Below, piece by piece: positions 11,101-21,399 of a stretch of DNA of 64,000 nt (position 1 is the stretch's first letter; each line of letters opens with the position of its first letter). The position numbers and the translations under genes were made by a program. Origin of the DNA: Costus lasius (lineage: Eukaryota > Streptophyta > Magnoliopsida > Zingiberales > Costaceae); contig CM050449.1 of NCBI GenBank assembly GCA_027563935.2, positions 79,763,178 to 79,827,177 on the forward strand. Reading direction: 5' to 3'. The notes below the pieces were generated by a model, which worked only from the letters and a program-made list of their open reading frames with translations, ran no database searches and was not told the origin of the DNA.

Positions 11101-11998
11101 AGATTTAGGAGAAGCAGCCTATGTATTAGGTGTGAAGATCTACAGGGATAGATCTAAGAGGCTTCTCGGGCTGTGCCAGAGCACTTACATCGATAAAGTC
11201 CTGGAAAGATTTCATTTAGAGAATTCTAAACGAGGATATCTTCCAGTCAGACATGGTCTGAGTCTTTCGAAGAGTCAGTGTCCACAAACACAGACTGAGA
11301 AAGATGAAATGGACAATACGCCTTATGCTTCGGCTATTGGATCCATTATGTATGCGATGTTGTGTACTCGCCCAGACGTCGCTTACGGGTTAAGCGTGAC
11401 CAGTCGTTTCCAAAGTAATCCAGGTCAGGCACACTGGATTGCAGTCAAGAACATTTTAAAATATCTGCGGAGGACCAAAGATATGTTCTTGATATATGGT
11501 AGTCAGGAAGAACTCAGTATTGAAGGATATACTGACGCTTCGTTCCAGTCTGACCAGGATGATTTCCGATCGCAATCAGGCTATGTTTTTAGCTTGAATG
11601 GAGGAGCAGTGGTGTGGAAGAGTTTCAAACAGTCAACTGTTGCTGATTCCACAACAGAAGCCGAGTATGTTGCAGCCTCGGAAGCATCCAAGGAGGCAGT
11701 GTGGATTCGTAAGTTCGTGATAGAACTTGGTGTCGTTCCTTCGAGTGCAGATCCTTTGGTTATCTTCTGTGATAACACTGGAGCAATCGCACAAGCAAAG
11801 GAACCACGGTCGCACCAGAAGTCCAAGCACATACAGAGACGGTTTCATTTGATCAGGGAGATCATAGATCGTGGCGAGATCAAAATCTGCAAGGTTCATA
11901 CAGATGACAATCTGGCAGACCCGCTTACCAAGCCTCTGGCGCAGCAGAAGCATGAGAAGCACTGTAATAATATGGGTTTGAGATTTCTCAACCATTAG
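8114..11998 (+). CDS. F1 copy B gag-pol polyprotein, intact 1,294 aa
   Basis: Complete Ty1/copia polyprotein that makes virus-like particles, copies the RNA and integrates the cDNA. Gag spans about residues 1-235, with a CCHC zinc knuckle CFHCGQLGHWKKDC near 240-253. The protease active site is LDTACG near 286. The integrase zinc-binding region starts at WHSRLGHI near 420 and ends CKACLMGK; its catalytic triad is D482, D545, E581, giving exact DD35E spacing. RT has the catalytic Asp of MDVKTAF (D883) and YVDD at 968-971. RNase H has D1141 (YTDASF), E1182 (TTEAEY) and D1220 (CDNTGA). The start is the first ATG of a frame conserved in all five copies, two codons after the leader AACACC. No stop or frameshift, so this copy is a candidate autonomous element. 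Angela-like lineage is inferred from LTR form. Confidence 0.96.
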   Translation: MNFNVRSLLETEKFAGPNFSDWFGHLKIVLKAERKLYVLETAIPPQPAPNAARAVREAYEKHVNDSIDVACLMLASMTPPLQRQHEDMSAIEMIANLKMLYAAQARTERYNLTKLFFQSKLAEGSPVGAHVLKMIGHKEALEKLGHTINQELAVDIILQSLPPSFDAFIINFNMNKIDCTPAELLNMLLTTEETLKGKPSTSVLMVPSRNNKKKGKKGKTPVKSYSKALKQKVKRSKEYRCFHCGQLGHWKKDCKALQGDKRGSIASGSGIFVTEVMFSSSISWVLDTACGVHICSNVQELKRRRQVGQHEVDLRVGNGARVAAVAVGDYFISLPSGLVLELNSCYFVPSITKNIISIPALVRKGFSFECNISKCVLSYDNIVYATGSISNGLYMLDMECSIQKIDIKKAKNTDDSTLLWHSRLGHINEKRIKRLHDHGLLGSFSYKEIDTCKACLMGKITKLPFPNKGQRASGLLDLIHTDVCGPFSKHARGGYQYFITFTDDFSRYGYVFLMRHKSESFDKFKEFKNEVQNQLGRNIKALRSDRGGEYLSHAFTDYLKECGIISQLTPPGTPQWNGVSERRNRTLLDMVRSMMSQAALPYSFWGFALETAAKVLNRVPSKAVSKTPYELWYGKQPSLTFIRIWGCEAYVKKLASGNLESRSDKCIFVGYPKETKGYYFYDPKENKVFVARTAIFLEKEFLLQEASGREIKLDENPEEGQSAQAELDEHEPVDQVIQQPEAQISREPRRSGRIRRQPERYDGVYIIDNDEPLTYADAVSGPESARWLEAMRAEMDSMSDNQVWDLVDPPPGVIPIGCKWIFKKKIDMDGNVVTYKGRLVAKGFKQIYGIDYDETFSPVAMFKSIRILFAIAAYYDYEIWQMDVKTAFLNGNLDEDVYMTQPEGFTNPSDRHKICKLKKSIYGLKQASRSWNIRFDESVTEFGFIKNEDDPCVYKRFSGSIITFLVLYVDDILIIGNDIPEMHAVKAWLRKCFQMKDLGEAAYVLGVKIYRDRSKRLLGLCQSTYIDKVLERFHLENSKRGYLPVRHGLSLSKSQCPQTQTEKDEMDNTPYASAIGSIMYAMLCTRPDVAYGLSVTSRFQSNPGQAHWIAVKNILKYLRRTKDMFLIYGSQEELSIEGYTDASFQSDQDDFRSQSGYVFSLNGGAVVWKSFKQSTVADSTTEAEYVAASEASKEAVWIRKFVIELGVVPSSADPLVIFCDNTGAIAQAKEPRSHQKSKHIQRRFHLIREIIDRGEIKICKVHTDDNLADPLTKPLAQQKHEKHCNNMGLRFLNH

Positions 11999-12009
11999 AT
12001 TAAGTGCAA

Positions 12010-12017
12010 GTGGGAGA
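12010..12017 (+). other. Polypurine tract of copy B
   Basis: GTGGGAGA, one base before the LTR start TGTTGGGG at 12019 and 11 bases after the gag-pol stop. Confidence 0.85.
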
Positions 12018-12018
12018 T

Positions 12019-13695
12019 TGTTGGGGTATGCCCTTAAGCCTAATGTTTGAGGCCTTGGGAATGTATCAGTATCATGTAATAAACTGTTATGTTTATATAG
12101 GCATGGTTGTTATTCAGTTAGCTACATTGTCTGCTGCAATATATGTTCTTCTGAATAATGTCTCAAAGCTGTTCAGCTGGGCTGACATGCTGTTGTGTCC
12201 TTAGTCGATATATCTTGGTGAACATGAGACAGCCTTGATATGGTTAAGACTAATATGTGTTCTAATCTTATAGGATGCTTCGAGCATGGAATAAGATGTA
12301 GACTCATGGGTACATTGGATGTACTGGATAGACCCTACTAGGATGTTCAATTGTTTGTCGCAATGTGAATAATCTTTGAATATGACAAGTGGCACATTTC
12401 CTCTGACTTGAGATCACTTGTGTTTTCTAAATGATGATTGTCATTGTTTTGAGGTAGTTCAATATCATTTGAAACACAATGGTTATAGGCTATCTTGGAT
12501 GGTGAGCTTGAGTCATGTTAGGGCACTAGTGATAGACATAGGATTGCCGTCTCCTTGTTTAAGGAGTGTGATGTTCTAAAGGGCCCCCTGGATGAGATGA
12601 TTGAGAAAAGAGTATGGCCATACCCAAGTGACAGTGTTCATCTGATCTAATCATGCTCATCATATTGGAGCTACAAGCTTGACACGCTTGTCCAATAAGA
12701 ATATCAAGTGGCAAAGGAATTATGCATGCCTTGTGAATTGATTCACACTTGTGCTGTGTTTTGGGTGTAGTCTTGGAAGACTTTTTCTTTATATCGGGAG
12801 ACAGTGATGTGTTGCTAGATACCCCTCACTGATCGTGATAACGTGAGTTATCGTTACCGACATTTAAAGGAAACCCTTAGGGTCGCACAATTTGATGATA
12901 TGGCTTACTTAAGTCAGATCGTGTGGACTGAATTGTTTGGGTTCAGTTTAAAGGGATTTAATCTCTGATTGTGAGTGAGATCTGGTCTGATCATGTTTGA
13001 TTGATTAGGGCTTGAGATCGGTAAGCTTCGATTGAGAGATTGGATGCTAGATCGATCAGATCAGAAGCATCAAGAGATTAACGGTCAGATCTGGAGCCTT
13101 AGGGTTTATTTGAGATCTAGACTAGATCATTGGCTTGATTGGTTCTTAAACCGAACCAATGTGAACCGGCTCATGAAATGAGCGCATGGTTCATGGGGAG
13201 AGGAGTTGGCGACATGTTCACTTGGCGTGAACGTTGGAGTGAAGTGTGGTGGCTATTTTTAGTAACCACGATCTCCACTTGGAGATGTTGTTCACGACCG
13301 AATAGAGTGCTCTCTATTCTCGCCTCTCGCCCATATTCTCTCTCGACGTTTTCGTGTGTGTGGCGACGTCTTGAAGGTAGAGGAGGATTCGGCCAAGAGA
13401 AGGATCATCTCTTCCATCCCTTTCACTCGATCAAGGATTCCAAGGAACCTTGCTAGCACAAGGAGCACCAAGGGATAAGCGCATCTTCATCTTGTGTGCG
13501 AGACTTTGGAGAAGAGGCGATTGCATCTTTACTTCCAAGGCGCCATCTTGAAATGGCATCGGTATGAATTTATTTTCATGCATATAAAGTTGATTATTTT
13601 ACATGTATGAGATCCTATGAAACCCTAGTATCCGCTGCATATCTTACTTGCGCCACCATAGGGTTTTCGCCCCCCTTTGGTTAGGGGAACCTTCA
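12019..13695 (+). repeat. 3' LTR of copy B, 1,677 bp
   Basis: Starts TGTTGGGGTATGCC and ends GGGGAACCTTCA, after which F2 LTR sequence resumes. It has a single R/U5 unit, joined at CACCAAGGGA (13466). It carries the U3 dyad GTTCAC-TTGGC-GTGAAC (13216-13232), followed by a GTGGT...ACCAC dyad around TATTTTT (13246-13269). It differs from the shared LTR at many scattered sites as well as in the missing unit, so this LTR pair has had time to diverge. Confidence 0.92.
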
Positions 13696-14656
13696 TGGAT
13701 TGGATCCAATTGCTTAATCAACCCATGCAATGAGGGTTGGGCTTGCTCATTATCCAATGAGGCCCAATAACAAGTTGTCATGAAGAGGCAATAGGCTAAA
13801 AGGGTATAATGGGAAGGAAACCAAGCCCATTGGCGCCTAAGGGGCATAATGGGGTTTGGATGACAAATTTGCTTCATTAAGGAAGCTTTATGCGCCTTGC
13901 CCTCTCCTATTGATAGTGTGAATGCATTAAGACATTGCTTGGGACGCAAGGCTTGGCCTTGGCGCACAAGGCAAGGCTTGGTAGCCTATGGAAAGGTTGA
14001 ATGAGGTTTATGGTAAAGTCTTGGAGACTTTCCTTACCTCAAACCTTCTCATCCGAGCCATACACTTGTCATGATCTCAACCCTTGCCCTAACTGCCTCT
14101 AGCTCTTTATAAGTTACCCTAGCCGCCCCCTCTTGTGTTATTATATTCCTTGGAGGCGTGACAACAAGAGGAGGGGGTGAAAGCAAGGGCTTGAAGGGTG
14201 ACAACACCAAGAAGTGACGCATCTTCTTCTTCCTTCCAAACCCTAGCCGCAAGCCTCTTCCTTCTCTCTTGGTGTAAGGAACTTGGTGCTTGGCGGTTTC
14301 CCTCTCCCTCATCCTTCTTCATCTTTGGCGCATCTACCTTGGAGGTGGCGCATACTTTGAAGAAGGAGCACAAGGCTTGGATCTTCTTCCCGAGGCTAGC
14401 ACCGGGCGTGGAAGAAGAGGACTCAAGAGATCCGTGTGTGTGAGACTGCAGAGGGCGCACACTTGGGCACCTGCATCGGCATCACTCCAAACCGCTCTTA
14501 AGGTATTTCCTAACTCATCGTGTCGACTCTCTTGCTTGCGATCTTCACTGGGTTTTTGTGACCGACCTGTTTCGGGGACATTCTTCAGCTGTGCAATGTA
14601 TGTGTGTATGCTTATAACTCTGAAAAATTGTAAAATGTCCCCGGGGTTTCCCAACA
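13696..14656 (+). repeat. 3' part of the F2a 5' LTR, cut by the A-B insertion
   Basis: Matches the end of the F2 LTR at 21400-23495: it begins TGGATTGGATCCAA inside that LTR and ends with GTCCCCGGGGTTTCCCAACA. A TATA-like TTTATAAG lies at 14106-14113, at the position of TATAAATA in the complete F2 LTR. The missing 5' part should lie left of copy A, outside the window. Confidence 0.85.
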
Positions 14657-15480
14657 GTATTCAACCTGGAATGTTTTACATAATATAGCCAAGCCACCAA
14701 CGGCTGTCAAGGAAGATTTCATATTGAAACATTAAATGCTATGGCTAGTGGCCAGAATTGCTGGAGATCTTGCAAGATTTGGTAGATGGCATTAGCGGGA
14801 ATTGCAAGGTATTGCGCATGCTGTTCCTTGTGATCCGCTGAGATTTTGCATGCTCGTGCAAGGTGACGTTAGAGCTAGCTGCTTGCTTCCATTTGATTGG
14901 TTGCAATGAAAGGATTTTGACCTGTTGAGTCTGGTGGAGTCCTTTTCTTGTGAACGAAGTAATTGCAAGCGCATTCTTCTTGGCCGGAATTGCAGTTGAA
15001 GAAATAGTAAATTCTTTAATGATGGCTGCTTCATTTCTTGAGTGTTGACAGTCAAAATCGGTAGCTGAATTTGCAAATGAAGAAATGGCCGCTTGTCTTG
15101 AACTCTTGATGGCTGCTCCTTGACTAATGGTTGCTTGTTGGCAATTCCTTGAGGACTTCATATTGCATGTAATGTTGCATGTTGCATGGTAATGTTGCCA
15201 GTTGACTGAAGTTGACTTGACTTGTACTTTGAAACTTGATGTTGACTGATATTAGATTTAAGCTTTGATCTTGTTGATTTGGACTTTGGACTTCTTTGAG
15301 ATGTTGACATATCTAATCTTAACAAACAAGAGGAATTTAGGTTGCCTAAACTAATTGCAACCTAATACATTAACTACGAATTTAAAGTGCTTAAAAGGAA
15401 ATAAAACCTAAACTAATCCTGATTGTAACAAAACAAAAGGAAAATAAACACATGATTAAGTCCTAAATATACCCTAACGA
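14657..15480. other. Unidentified segment replacing the F2a PBS and early leader
   Basis: Two bases (GT) after the LTR end, similarity to F2b stops; it resumes near 15481 at GCGCAGGTTAGGGTTTGG. The segment between (about 822 bp) is AT-richer and matches nothing else in the window. The longest frame in it (antisense, 14745-15161) has a Ser/Lys-rich product with no family I recognise, and I do not call it a gene. No clear terminal repeats or target duplication are visible. It may be a diverged insertion or a replacement. Confidence 0.5.
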
Positions 15481-16500
15481 GGGCGCAGGTTAGGGTTTGG
15501 CTGAGCCTTGTGCTTGTGTGCTTTCCCTCTTGTGGCTTGCTTGATGTCGCACCTTCCCTGGAGGAAGACCATGGCATTGGCCGAACCTTTGGGGTGTACC
15601 CCTAGGGTTTGTGAGCTAAGCGATGGAGAGAAGGACTTTGGAGCCAACCTTGAAGATCAAGCTGAAGGTCGGCTAGGTTAGGTCTTGTCTTTGGGGCTTG
15701 AGTCCTAGGTCAAGAGTTGAACCTCATTTTGGCATGGGTTGGTTCAATGCCTTGAATAGGTTATGATCACAATATTTTTTTACTGCTTTCAATATCTGCT
15801 AAAGCATGTCTGTGATGTTTTATCGTTATGTTATCACTATATGATTGCATGCCTGTATTGTTAAACATAAGACAAAACTAATGAGACCTTAAATAAAAAC
15901 CCTCAATCAAAATATCAAGTCTAGTAGCCTTCTAACGCATAGCCCTCACTAAGCTATCGATCAGTGGAGTTGTGAACTGTTTCCCACCCTCGTGGGACAC
16001 ATCCGCTTATCTTTAGAAAGTGCGTGGTGGCAATGGTTTCCCCAGTCTAGTTTTAACCTGGGCCTGGCTTCGCAAGGAAACTCGTTGGCCCTAGGTATAA
16101 CGGTTAATAATGGACTTGACTAGATTTTCATGTGTGCTGGGCACATGATGAAACTATAGAGGCATCATTGAGACGTTAGGGTTCATGTTGTATCCAGCCC
16201 TCGCTAGATATGGAATGCCTAGACTGTCTCAATAAGGGGAATTACTTAGAGCAATCGGCCGGCGTGCCCACCTTAGGAAGCATGGGTCACTTTATGCATC
16301 TCATCCCACCTCGTGGGACGCGAAGCCTCATGTGGAATAAGGATCCCATCTCACTAGGAAAACTTAAATTTCCCAATTGACTTTGTGGGTTGTCAATTCG
16401 ATTAAATTAGTGGGAGCCGTAATCATTTAAAACAAGTCCAGTTTAAATTATTCGAAGTAGTATTAATCTGCTATTTCTTGGTTGTTGTAGAACAATAGCT
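15481..16500 (+). other. 3' part of the F2a untranslated leader
   Basis: Aligns with the F2b leader from about 24179. It contains hairpins CCCAC-CCTC-GTGGG (15983-15996), TCCAGC-CCTC-GCTAGA (16193-16208, one mismatch) and CCCAC-CTC-GTGGG (16305-16317). No coding sequence is supported. Confidence 0.75.
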
Positions 16501-18668
16501 ATGAACAATGATAGATGGTCACTGCGATCTACCCTGGAAAGGGATAAGTTGGTTGGATCCAACTTACTGGATAGGTATATGAACTTGAGAAATGTGCTCA
16601 AGCTCGAGAGGAAGCTCTATGTCCTTGAGCAGCCAATTCCTGACCCACTTCCATGCTCGGCCTCAGCGGCTGAGAAAGATGCTTATGATAAGTATCAGGC
16701 TAATACTTTGGAGATTCCCAATTTGATGCTAACCAATATGTCGCCCGAATTAAGAGGGCAATATGAATCTAAGAGTGCCTTTGAGATTATTTCTAATCTA
16801 AGGTAGCTCTTTGATGAATTGGTTGAGCTCAACCCTCCTAAAGTAGACATTCAATGTGTTGAGCCGAAGGGCTTAACTAAGACATTGAACATAAAGATGG
16901 AAAGAGTCAGGAATAACAAGTGCTACTCATGTGGAGGTCCACCTCACATGATAAAGGACATGGTGCAACTTTAGAATGAGAAGAAGAGAGGCAAGGCTTC
17001 ATCTTCATGTTAAGGTATTTATGTTACAGCATGTGGAGCTCATATTTGTAATTCCCCTTATTGAGACACGCCGTGGAGCTCATATTTGTCATGGGTATTG
17101 GATACCACATGTGGAGCTCATATTTGTACAAGTATGCAGGCTCAAAAAAAGTAGATCGGTGCGGCCTGGAGAGATTGACCTACGAGTTGGAAATGGGGCA
17201 TTGGTTGCTACTGTTGCTATAGGAACTTTGACTCTCTCTCTGCCTTTTGGATTTCAGTTAGAGCTAGATAATTGCTATTATGTACCTTCACTTACTAAGA
17301 ACATTGTATCCATTCCTTGCTTAGCAAAGAAGGGATTTAAGTTTGAAATAAATAAGAAGTCTTGTTCTTTTTCATTTGCAAATATGTTCTATGGGAAGGG
17401 TACTTTGTGCAATGGTCTATATGTGTTGGACATGGATAACTCTATTTGTAACATAAATGGTAAAATGACCAAACTGAGTAGTTCAGTTGGTGCTTTCCTA
17501 TGGCATTGTCGATTGGCCCATATAAACAAGAATCACATCAAACAACTCCATGCAAATGGGTTGTTAGATTTAAGTTCCTTGGAGGAATTTGATACTTGTG
17601 AACCTTGTTTATTAGGAAAAATGATAAAGGCGCCCTTCAGCAAGGTTGGTGAGAGGGCAGGAGGTTTATTGGATCTCATACACACTGATGTGCATGGGCC
17701 ATTCAATAAACAAGCTAGAGGAGGGTACAACTACTTCATCACATTTACTGATGACTTCAGTAGATATGGTTATGTCTACTTGATGAGACATAAGTCTGAA
17801 TCCTTTGAGAAATTTAAGGAGTTTTGATATGAAGTAAAGAACCAGCTTGGTAGATCCATTAAAGCTCTTCGATCAGATCGTGGTGGAGAGTACCTAAGCG
17901 GTGAGTTATTTGACTATCTGAGAGAGTGTGGGATCTTGTCCCAACTCACTCCTCCTAGAACACTTCAATGGAATGGTGTGTCTAAAAGGAGAAATCAAAC
18001 CCTGTTGGACATGGTTCGGTCTATGATGAGTCATGCAACTCTACCTCCCTCATTCTGGGGGCATACACTTGAGACAGCTTCTCTTATACTGAATAACGTT
18101 CCATCCAAGAGTGTCTCCAAGACACCATACGTGTTATGGAGTCGGAGATGCCCTAACCTTTCTTTTATCAGGATCTGAGGATGTGACGCATATGTCAAAC
18201 GTCAGGATTCAAGCAAGCTAGAACCTAGATCTGATAAATAAATCTTTGTGGGGTATCCTAAGAAAACTAAAGGATACTACTTCTATGTTCCCACCGAGAA
18301 TAAAGTTTTTGTTGGTCGGGGTGCTGTCTTTTTGAAGAAAGAATTTCCCATGAATGAAGTCAGTGAGACCAAGTTTGACTTGGACGAGGCCCAAGTGCAA
18401 CCACAAGACAAGGAGATGGAACCTGAGCCATCTGCACCGGTTGCTGGGCAACCTGAGGCTCAGACACAGGTCCCACGTAGGTCTGGGAGGATTCGTCATG
18501 CACCTGAGAGGTATGGGTCGCTGCCGACCCAACACGACAGGATCTTCATCATTGAGGATAAGCCCAGGACCTATGATAAGGCAGTCAGTGGACCGGACAC
18601 CGAGAGATGGCTTGAGGCCATGCGATCCGAGATGGATTCCATGTCAGCTAACCAAGTATGGGATTTGG
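16501..18668 (+). pseudogene. F2a gag-pol, degenerate, lacking RT and RNase H
   Basis: Starts MNNDRWSLRSTLERDKL, a copia gag, and stops after about 101 codons at 16804-16806. The rest of gag is mostly deleted, with a decayed zinc knuckle (CYSCGGPPHMIKD) near 16921. Around the protease site (LDTTCG) the motif GTGGAGCTCATATTTGT occurs three times (17033, 17073, 17111). A long frame to 17827 covers the integrase zinc-binding region and the first catalytic Asp (LIHTDVHGPF). After a TGA at 17825 come SDRGGEY and then GVSKRRNQ, so the catalytic Glu is Lys. More stops follow at 18176 and about 18239. Similarity ends at VWDL (18668), just before RT. Clearly dead. Confidence 0.9.
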
Positions 18669-19118
18669 AACTTATAAAGAAAATCAATGAAATAAGCTGG
18701 AAAGAGATGCAAGATCATGAAAATATGTCTCGATTCGCAAGCAAATATAGGTCAAAAAGACAATATAAATATGAGACATCAATATCTCCCAGACTTAGAT
18801 CAATGCTTGTCCTCAAGCATAAAAGAGTAAATAAAAGTAGTGATTAAAATGATGAAATCATTCCAAGCTTGTAAAATATTTTTCCCAGGAAGATATCATT
18901 ATGAGGAAACCTCAGCAAGTCAGGGAATTCAAGGTAATCATCTATCGTCAGGAATAAAGGTGTAAAGATCAAAACACAAAATTAGATAAGGCTTACCTCC
19001 ATGTGCTGCAATAATCCTCTGTTTGTAGAATACACTATGTTCAGACTTGATTCAACCATAAATATAAGATGGAAAAACACCAATACACTCTTGTTTGAAT
19101 TTTCATCCCCTCAAAAGT

Positions 19119-19266
19119 TTTTCTATTTTGACTTCAACTCATGTCTTCGGTACCACTGCCAATTTTACGCAGTGCCAAGTAGAGGAGTCTTTTTTTTTTC
19201 TATTTTGACTTCAACTCATGTCTTAGGTACCACTGCCAATTTTACGCAGTGCCAAGTAGAGGAGTC

Positions 19267-19268
<2 letters not shown>
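19119..19268. repeat. Tandem duplication of about 76 bp
   Basis: The block from CTATTTTGACTTCAACTCAT to GCCAAGTAGAGGAGTCTT occurs twice in a row, near 19121-19190 and 19199-19268. It differs at one internal base (CTTCGG against CTTAGG) and by a T-run at the junction. Confidence 0.85.

Positions 19269-19304
<36 letters not shown>
19267..19304. repeat. (ATT)n microsatellite
   Basis: About 12 uninterrupted ATT/TTA triplets directly after the second copy of the 76-bp duplication, ending in T-rich sequence. It is a plausible length-polymorphic site. Confidence 0.95.
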
Positions 19305-20032
19305 TTTATTTTGAGGAGATTATAACCATAGACAAGTGCATTGATTATTTCCAAAAAGTACTAAGGGGAATCAAGCCGATAGAGTTATATACTTCTACAT
19401 AAAGATCATAAGCATGCTTAGAAAGCAAAAACCTTAATCAAAAATCAGATCTATCACTCAACAACCATTTTTTCCATCAAAAGATAATCAAATGAGTTAC
19501 CTAACTTTGGTCTAAGATTCAGAACATAATGATAATATCCCAGAGATTCAATAAATTATTAAGCTGTCATGATTTTTATTTGAAATCAGAAATAGTACTA
19601 TCATGAATAATATCACCACTTATCAAAGTCAACAAAAAAAATTCAGATAAAGTAATCCATTTATCGAAATCAAGGGTGTAACAAAAATCAGAATTAAAAA
19701 GTGTCATCAAAATAAGTTTTGAAGAAGAACCCACAATCTCCCAGACTTAGATTATGCATAGTCCCTATGCATAGTAAGTGAAGATCAAAATTTGGAGAAA
19801 TGGGTTATAACACTCACAAGATCGGGAGGATTCATCGTCAGTAATTATCTCAGCGCCTTCCTTGTGAGGATTGTTCTGCTAACTTGCAAACGTTCCTAAT
19901 AAAGATAGTAATCATTAGATAAGATAAACATTTAACTAAAACTAAAATAAAGCATTAAAGAAAAGATAAAACAAAACACTTGGGTTTCCTCCCAAGAAGC
20001 GATTGTTTAGGGTCATTAGCTCGACCACAGTG

Positions 20033-21334
20033 TTATTTAGAGTTCGCAATACAGATATCAGCACCAAGGAATTCAGTCGAGTCCATCAATTTCAGATAAG
20101 CTTGGTCTTCTTCTTTTTCTTCAGCATCTGGACTCTCCAAGCGATAGACCTCTAGTGGGTCTGTGTTTATCCCATCAGCTCTGGGGTATTCATCTTTGAC
20201 CGCATCATCAATAATGTCTAGGCTCCAACATGAATCTGCGACAGGAGGGTGTTTCATACTTCTTACTAAATCAAATTCAATAGCCTCATCACCAATGTTT
20301 AAGGCTAATTTTCCATTCTTTCACGTCAATAACCGCTCCGACAGTTGCAAGGAATGGTCTTCCCAAGATTATCGGTAATTTCGTGTCCTCCTCCATCTCA
20401 AGCACGACAAAGTCAACTGGAATGAAGAAATTTCTGACCTTAATCGGAACATGTTCCAGAATTCCTACCGGCTTGCACACTGAGCGGTCAGCTAGTTGTA
20501 ATGAGATCGGTGTTGTCTTCATGTCACCAATGTCCAGTTTCCTATAGATAGAAAAAGGCATTAAACTGACACTAGCGCCTAAATCACACAGCGCGTGTTC
20601 AAAAGTCAAATCCCCTATTTTGCATGGTATTGAAAAGTTGCCCGGATCTTTCAATTTCTCTGGAAGCTTGTTTTGAATAATGGCGCTGCACTCTTTAGTT
20701 AGCGCCACTGTGCCTGGTTCCTCTAGCTTCCATCGATTTGAAAGAATGTCCTTTAAAAATTTTGCATATGTGGGCATCTGCGTTAAAGCTTCAGTAAAGG
20801 GGATGTTAATATACAAATTCTTCAAAATTTCTAAAATTTTTCCAAATTGTTTATCCAGCTTTGCCCTAGCTAGTCTTTGGGGGAATGGAATTGGTGGCTT
20901 GTAAGGCGGTGGTGGAATATAAGCTGGTTCGGTCACATCATTATTTTTCTCCTCACTTGTTCTCTCGGGTTCAGATATATTACTAGTAGATGCGTCAGGA
21001 CTCAGGTTAGAATCAAGTACTCTCGGTTCCTCCAATTGGTTACCACTACGAGTAGTAATTGCACTATAATTCACTCGTGGGTTCTGTTCAGGTTGGGAAG
21101 GTAACCTACCTGAGCGTCTAGCTAGACTGGTGGCTAAGTTTGCCAATTGTATATCTACTTGTTTGTTATGGGCTTCAATGGCATCCAGTCTAGTTGTCAC
21201 ATGACGCAGCATATCATTTACGCTCTCGTTGGTCTTAGTTTGAGAGGAGATGAAATTTTCCATGATAATTTCAAGTGAGGTTTTTTGAGGTTGTGGTACA
21301 TATGGTCGAGGTTGAAAACCAGGTGTAATTTAAA
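20033..21334 (-). pseudogene. Athila-like gag C-terminus and retropepsin, frameshifted
   Basis: On - the open frame runs from the breakpoint near 21334 (PGFQPRPYVPQPQ) through MENFISSQTKTNESV at 21263 to a stop at 20289. A coiled-coil-like stretch follows (DMLRHVTTRLDAIEAHNKQ), then a Pro-rich linker (PAYIPPPPYKPPIPFPQR). The aspartic protease has its active site at CDLGASVSLMP (about 20560-20595) and the GRPFLAT motif near the end. The match to plant gypsy gag-protease is by family knowledge. Near 20315 one extra base shifts the frame; the natural continuation (DEAIEFDLVRSMKHPPV) is in the next frame and runs to 20033. The gag N-terminus and all later pol domains are missing. Confidence 0.8.
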
Positions 21335-21335
21335 A

Positions 21336-21378
21336 TGGTCGTACTAGAGATATGGGGTTGAGGTTGATCAACCTCTAG
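21336..21378 (+). pseudogene. F2a pol C-terminal remnant
   Basis: The last codons before the polypurine tract read TRDMGLRLINL and then stop at 21376-21378. They match the ARDMGLRLLNF end of F2c (27619, -). This shows that the Athila-like segment replaced only the interior of the element. Confidence 0.8.
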
Positions 21379-21390
21379 GTCTTAGTGCAA

Positions 21391-21398
21391 GTGGGAGA
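21391..21398 (+). other. Polypurine tract of F2a
   Basis: GTGGGAGA, one base before the LTR start TGTTGGTG at 21400. Confidence 0.85.
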
Positions 21399-21399
21399 T

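Larger units (their letters stand above)
1..13695 (+). mobile_element. Tandem of two F1 Ty1/copia elements (A and B) sharing one LTR
   Basis: Order seen: internal region of copy A (its 5' LTR is left of the window), LTR 4380-6295, PBS and internal region of copy B, LTR 12019-13695. Only one LTR separates the two internal regions, and it is followed directly by a PBS, so it serves as 3' LTR of A and 5' LTR of B. Such arrays arise by unequal recombination between LTRs; that origin is inferred. The sequence right of 13695 is the middle of an F2 LTR, so the pair sits within that LTR. The target duplication cannot be tested because the left end is outside. Confidence 0.9.
18669..21334 (-). mobile_element. 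Athila-like Ty3/gypsy fragment replacing the 3' half of F2a pol
   Basis: F2a pol breaks at about 18668 and its last codons resume at about 21335, so this antisense segment stands where RT and RNase H should be. Read on -, it gives the end of gag, a retropepsin, then a long noncoding stretch. That stretch holds CTTCTTGGGAGGAAACCC (about 19980-20000) and two blocks of the GAGGACAAGC...CTAAGTCTGGGAG type (about 18785 and 19740), which resemble the 3' noncoding region of Athila-like elements. No pol RT or integrase and no clear LTRs are seen. The family assignment rests on the gag-protease frame. Confidence 0.7.

Noticed and set aside
14745..15161. 138-codon antisense frame
   Set aside because: Ser/Lys-rich, low complexity, no recognised family or start context; it lies in an AT-rich segment of unknown origin.
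19267..19304. CRISPR-like or satellite array
   Set aside because: It is a plain ATT microsatellite; no spaced repeats of CRISPR type occur anywhere in the window.
20680..20904. Sense frames over the Athila-like segment
   Set aside because: They are shadows of the gag-protease frame on the other strand.
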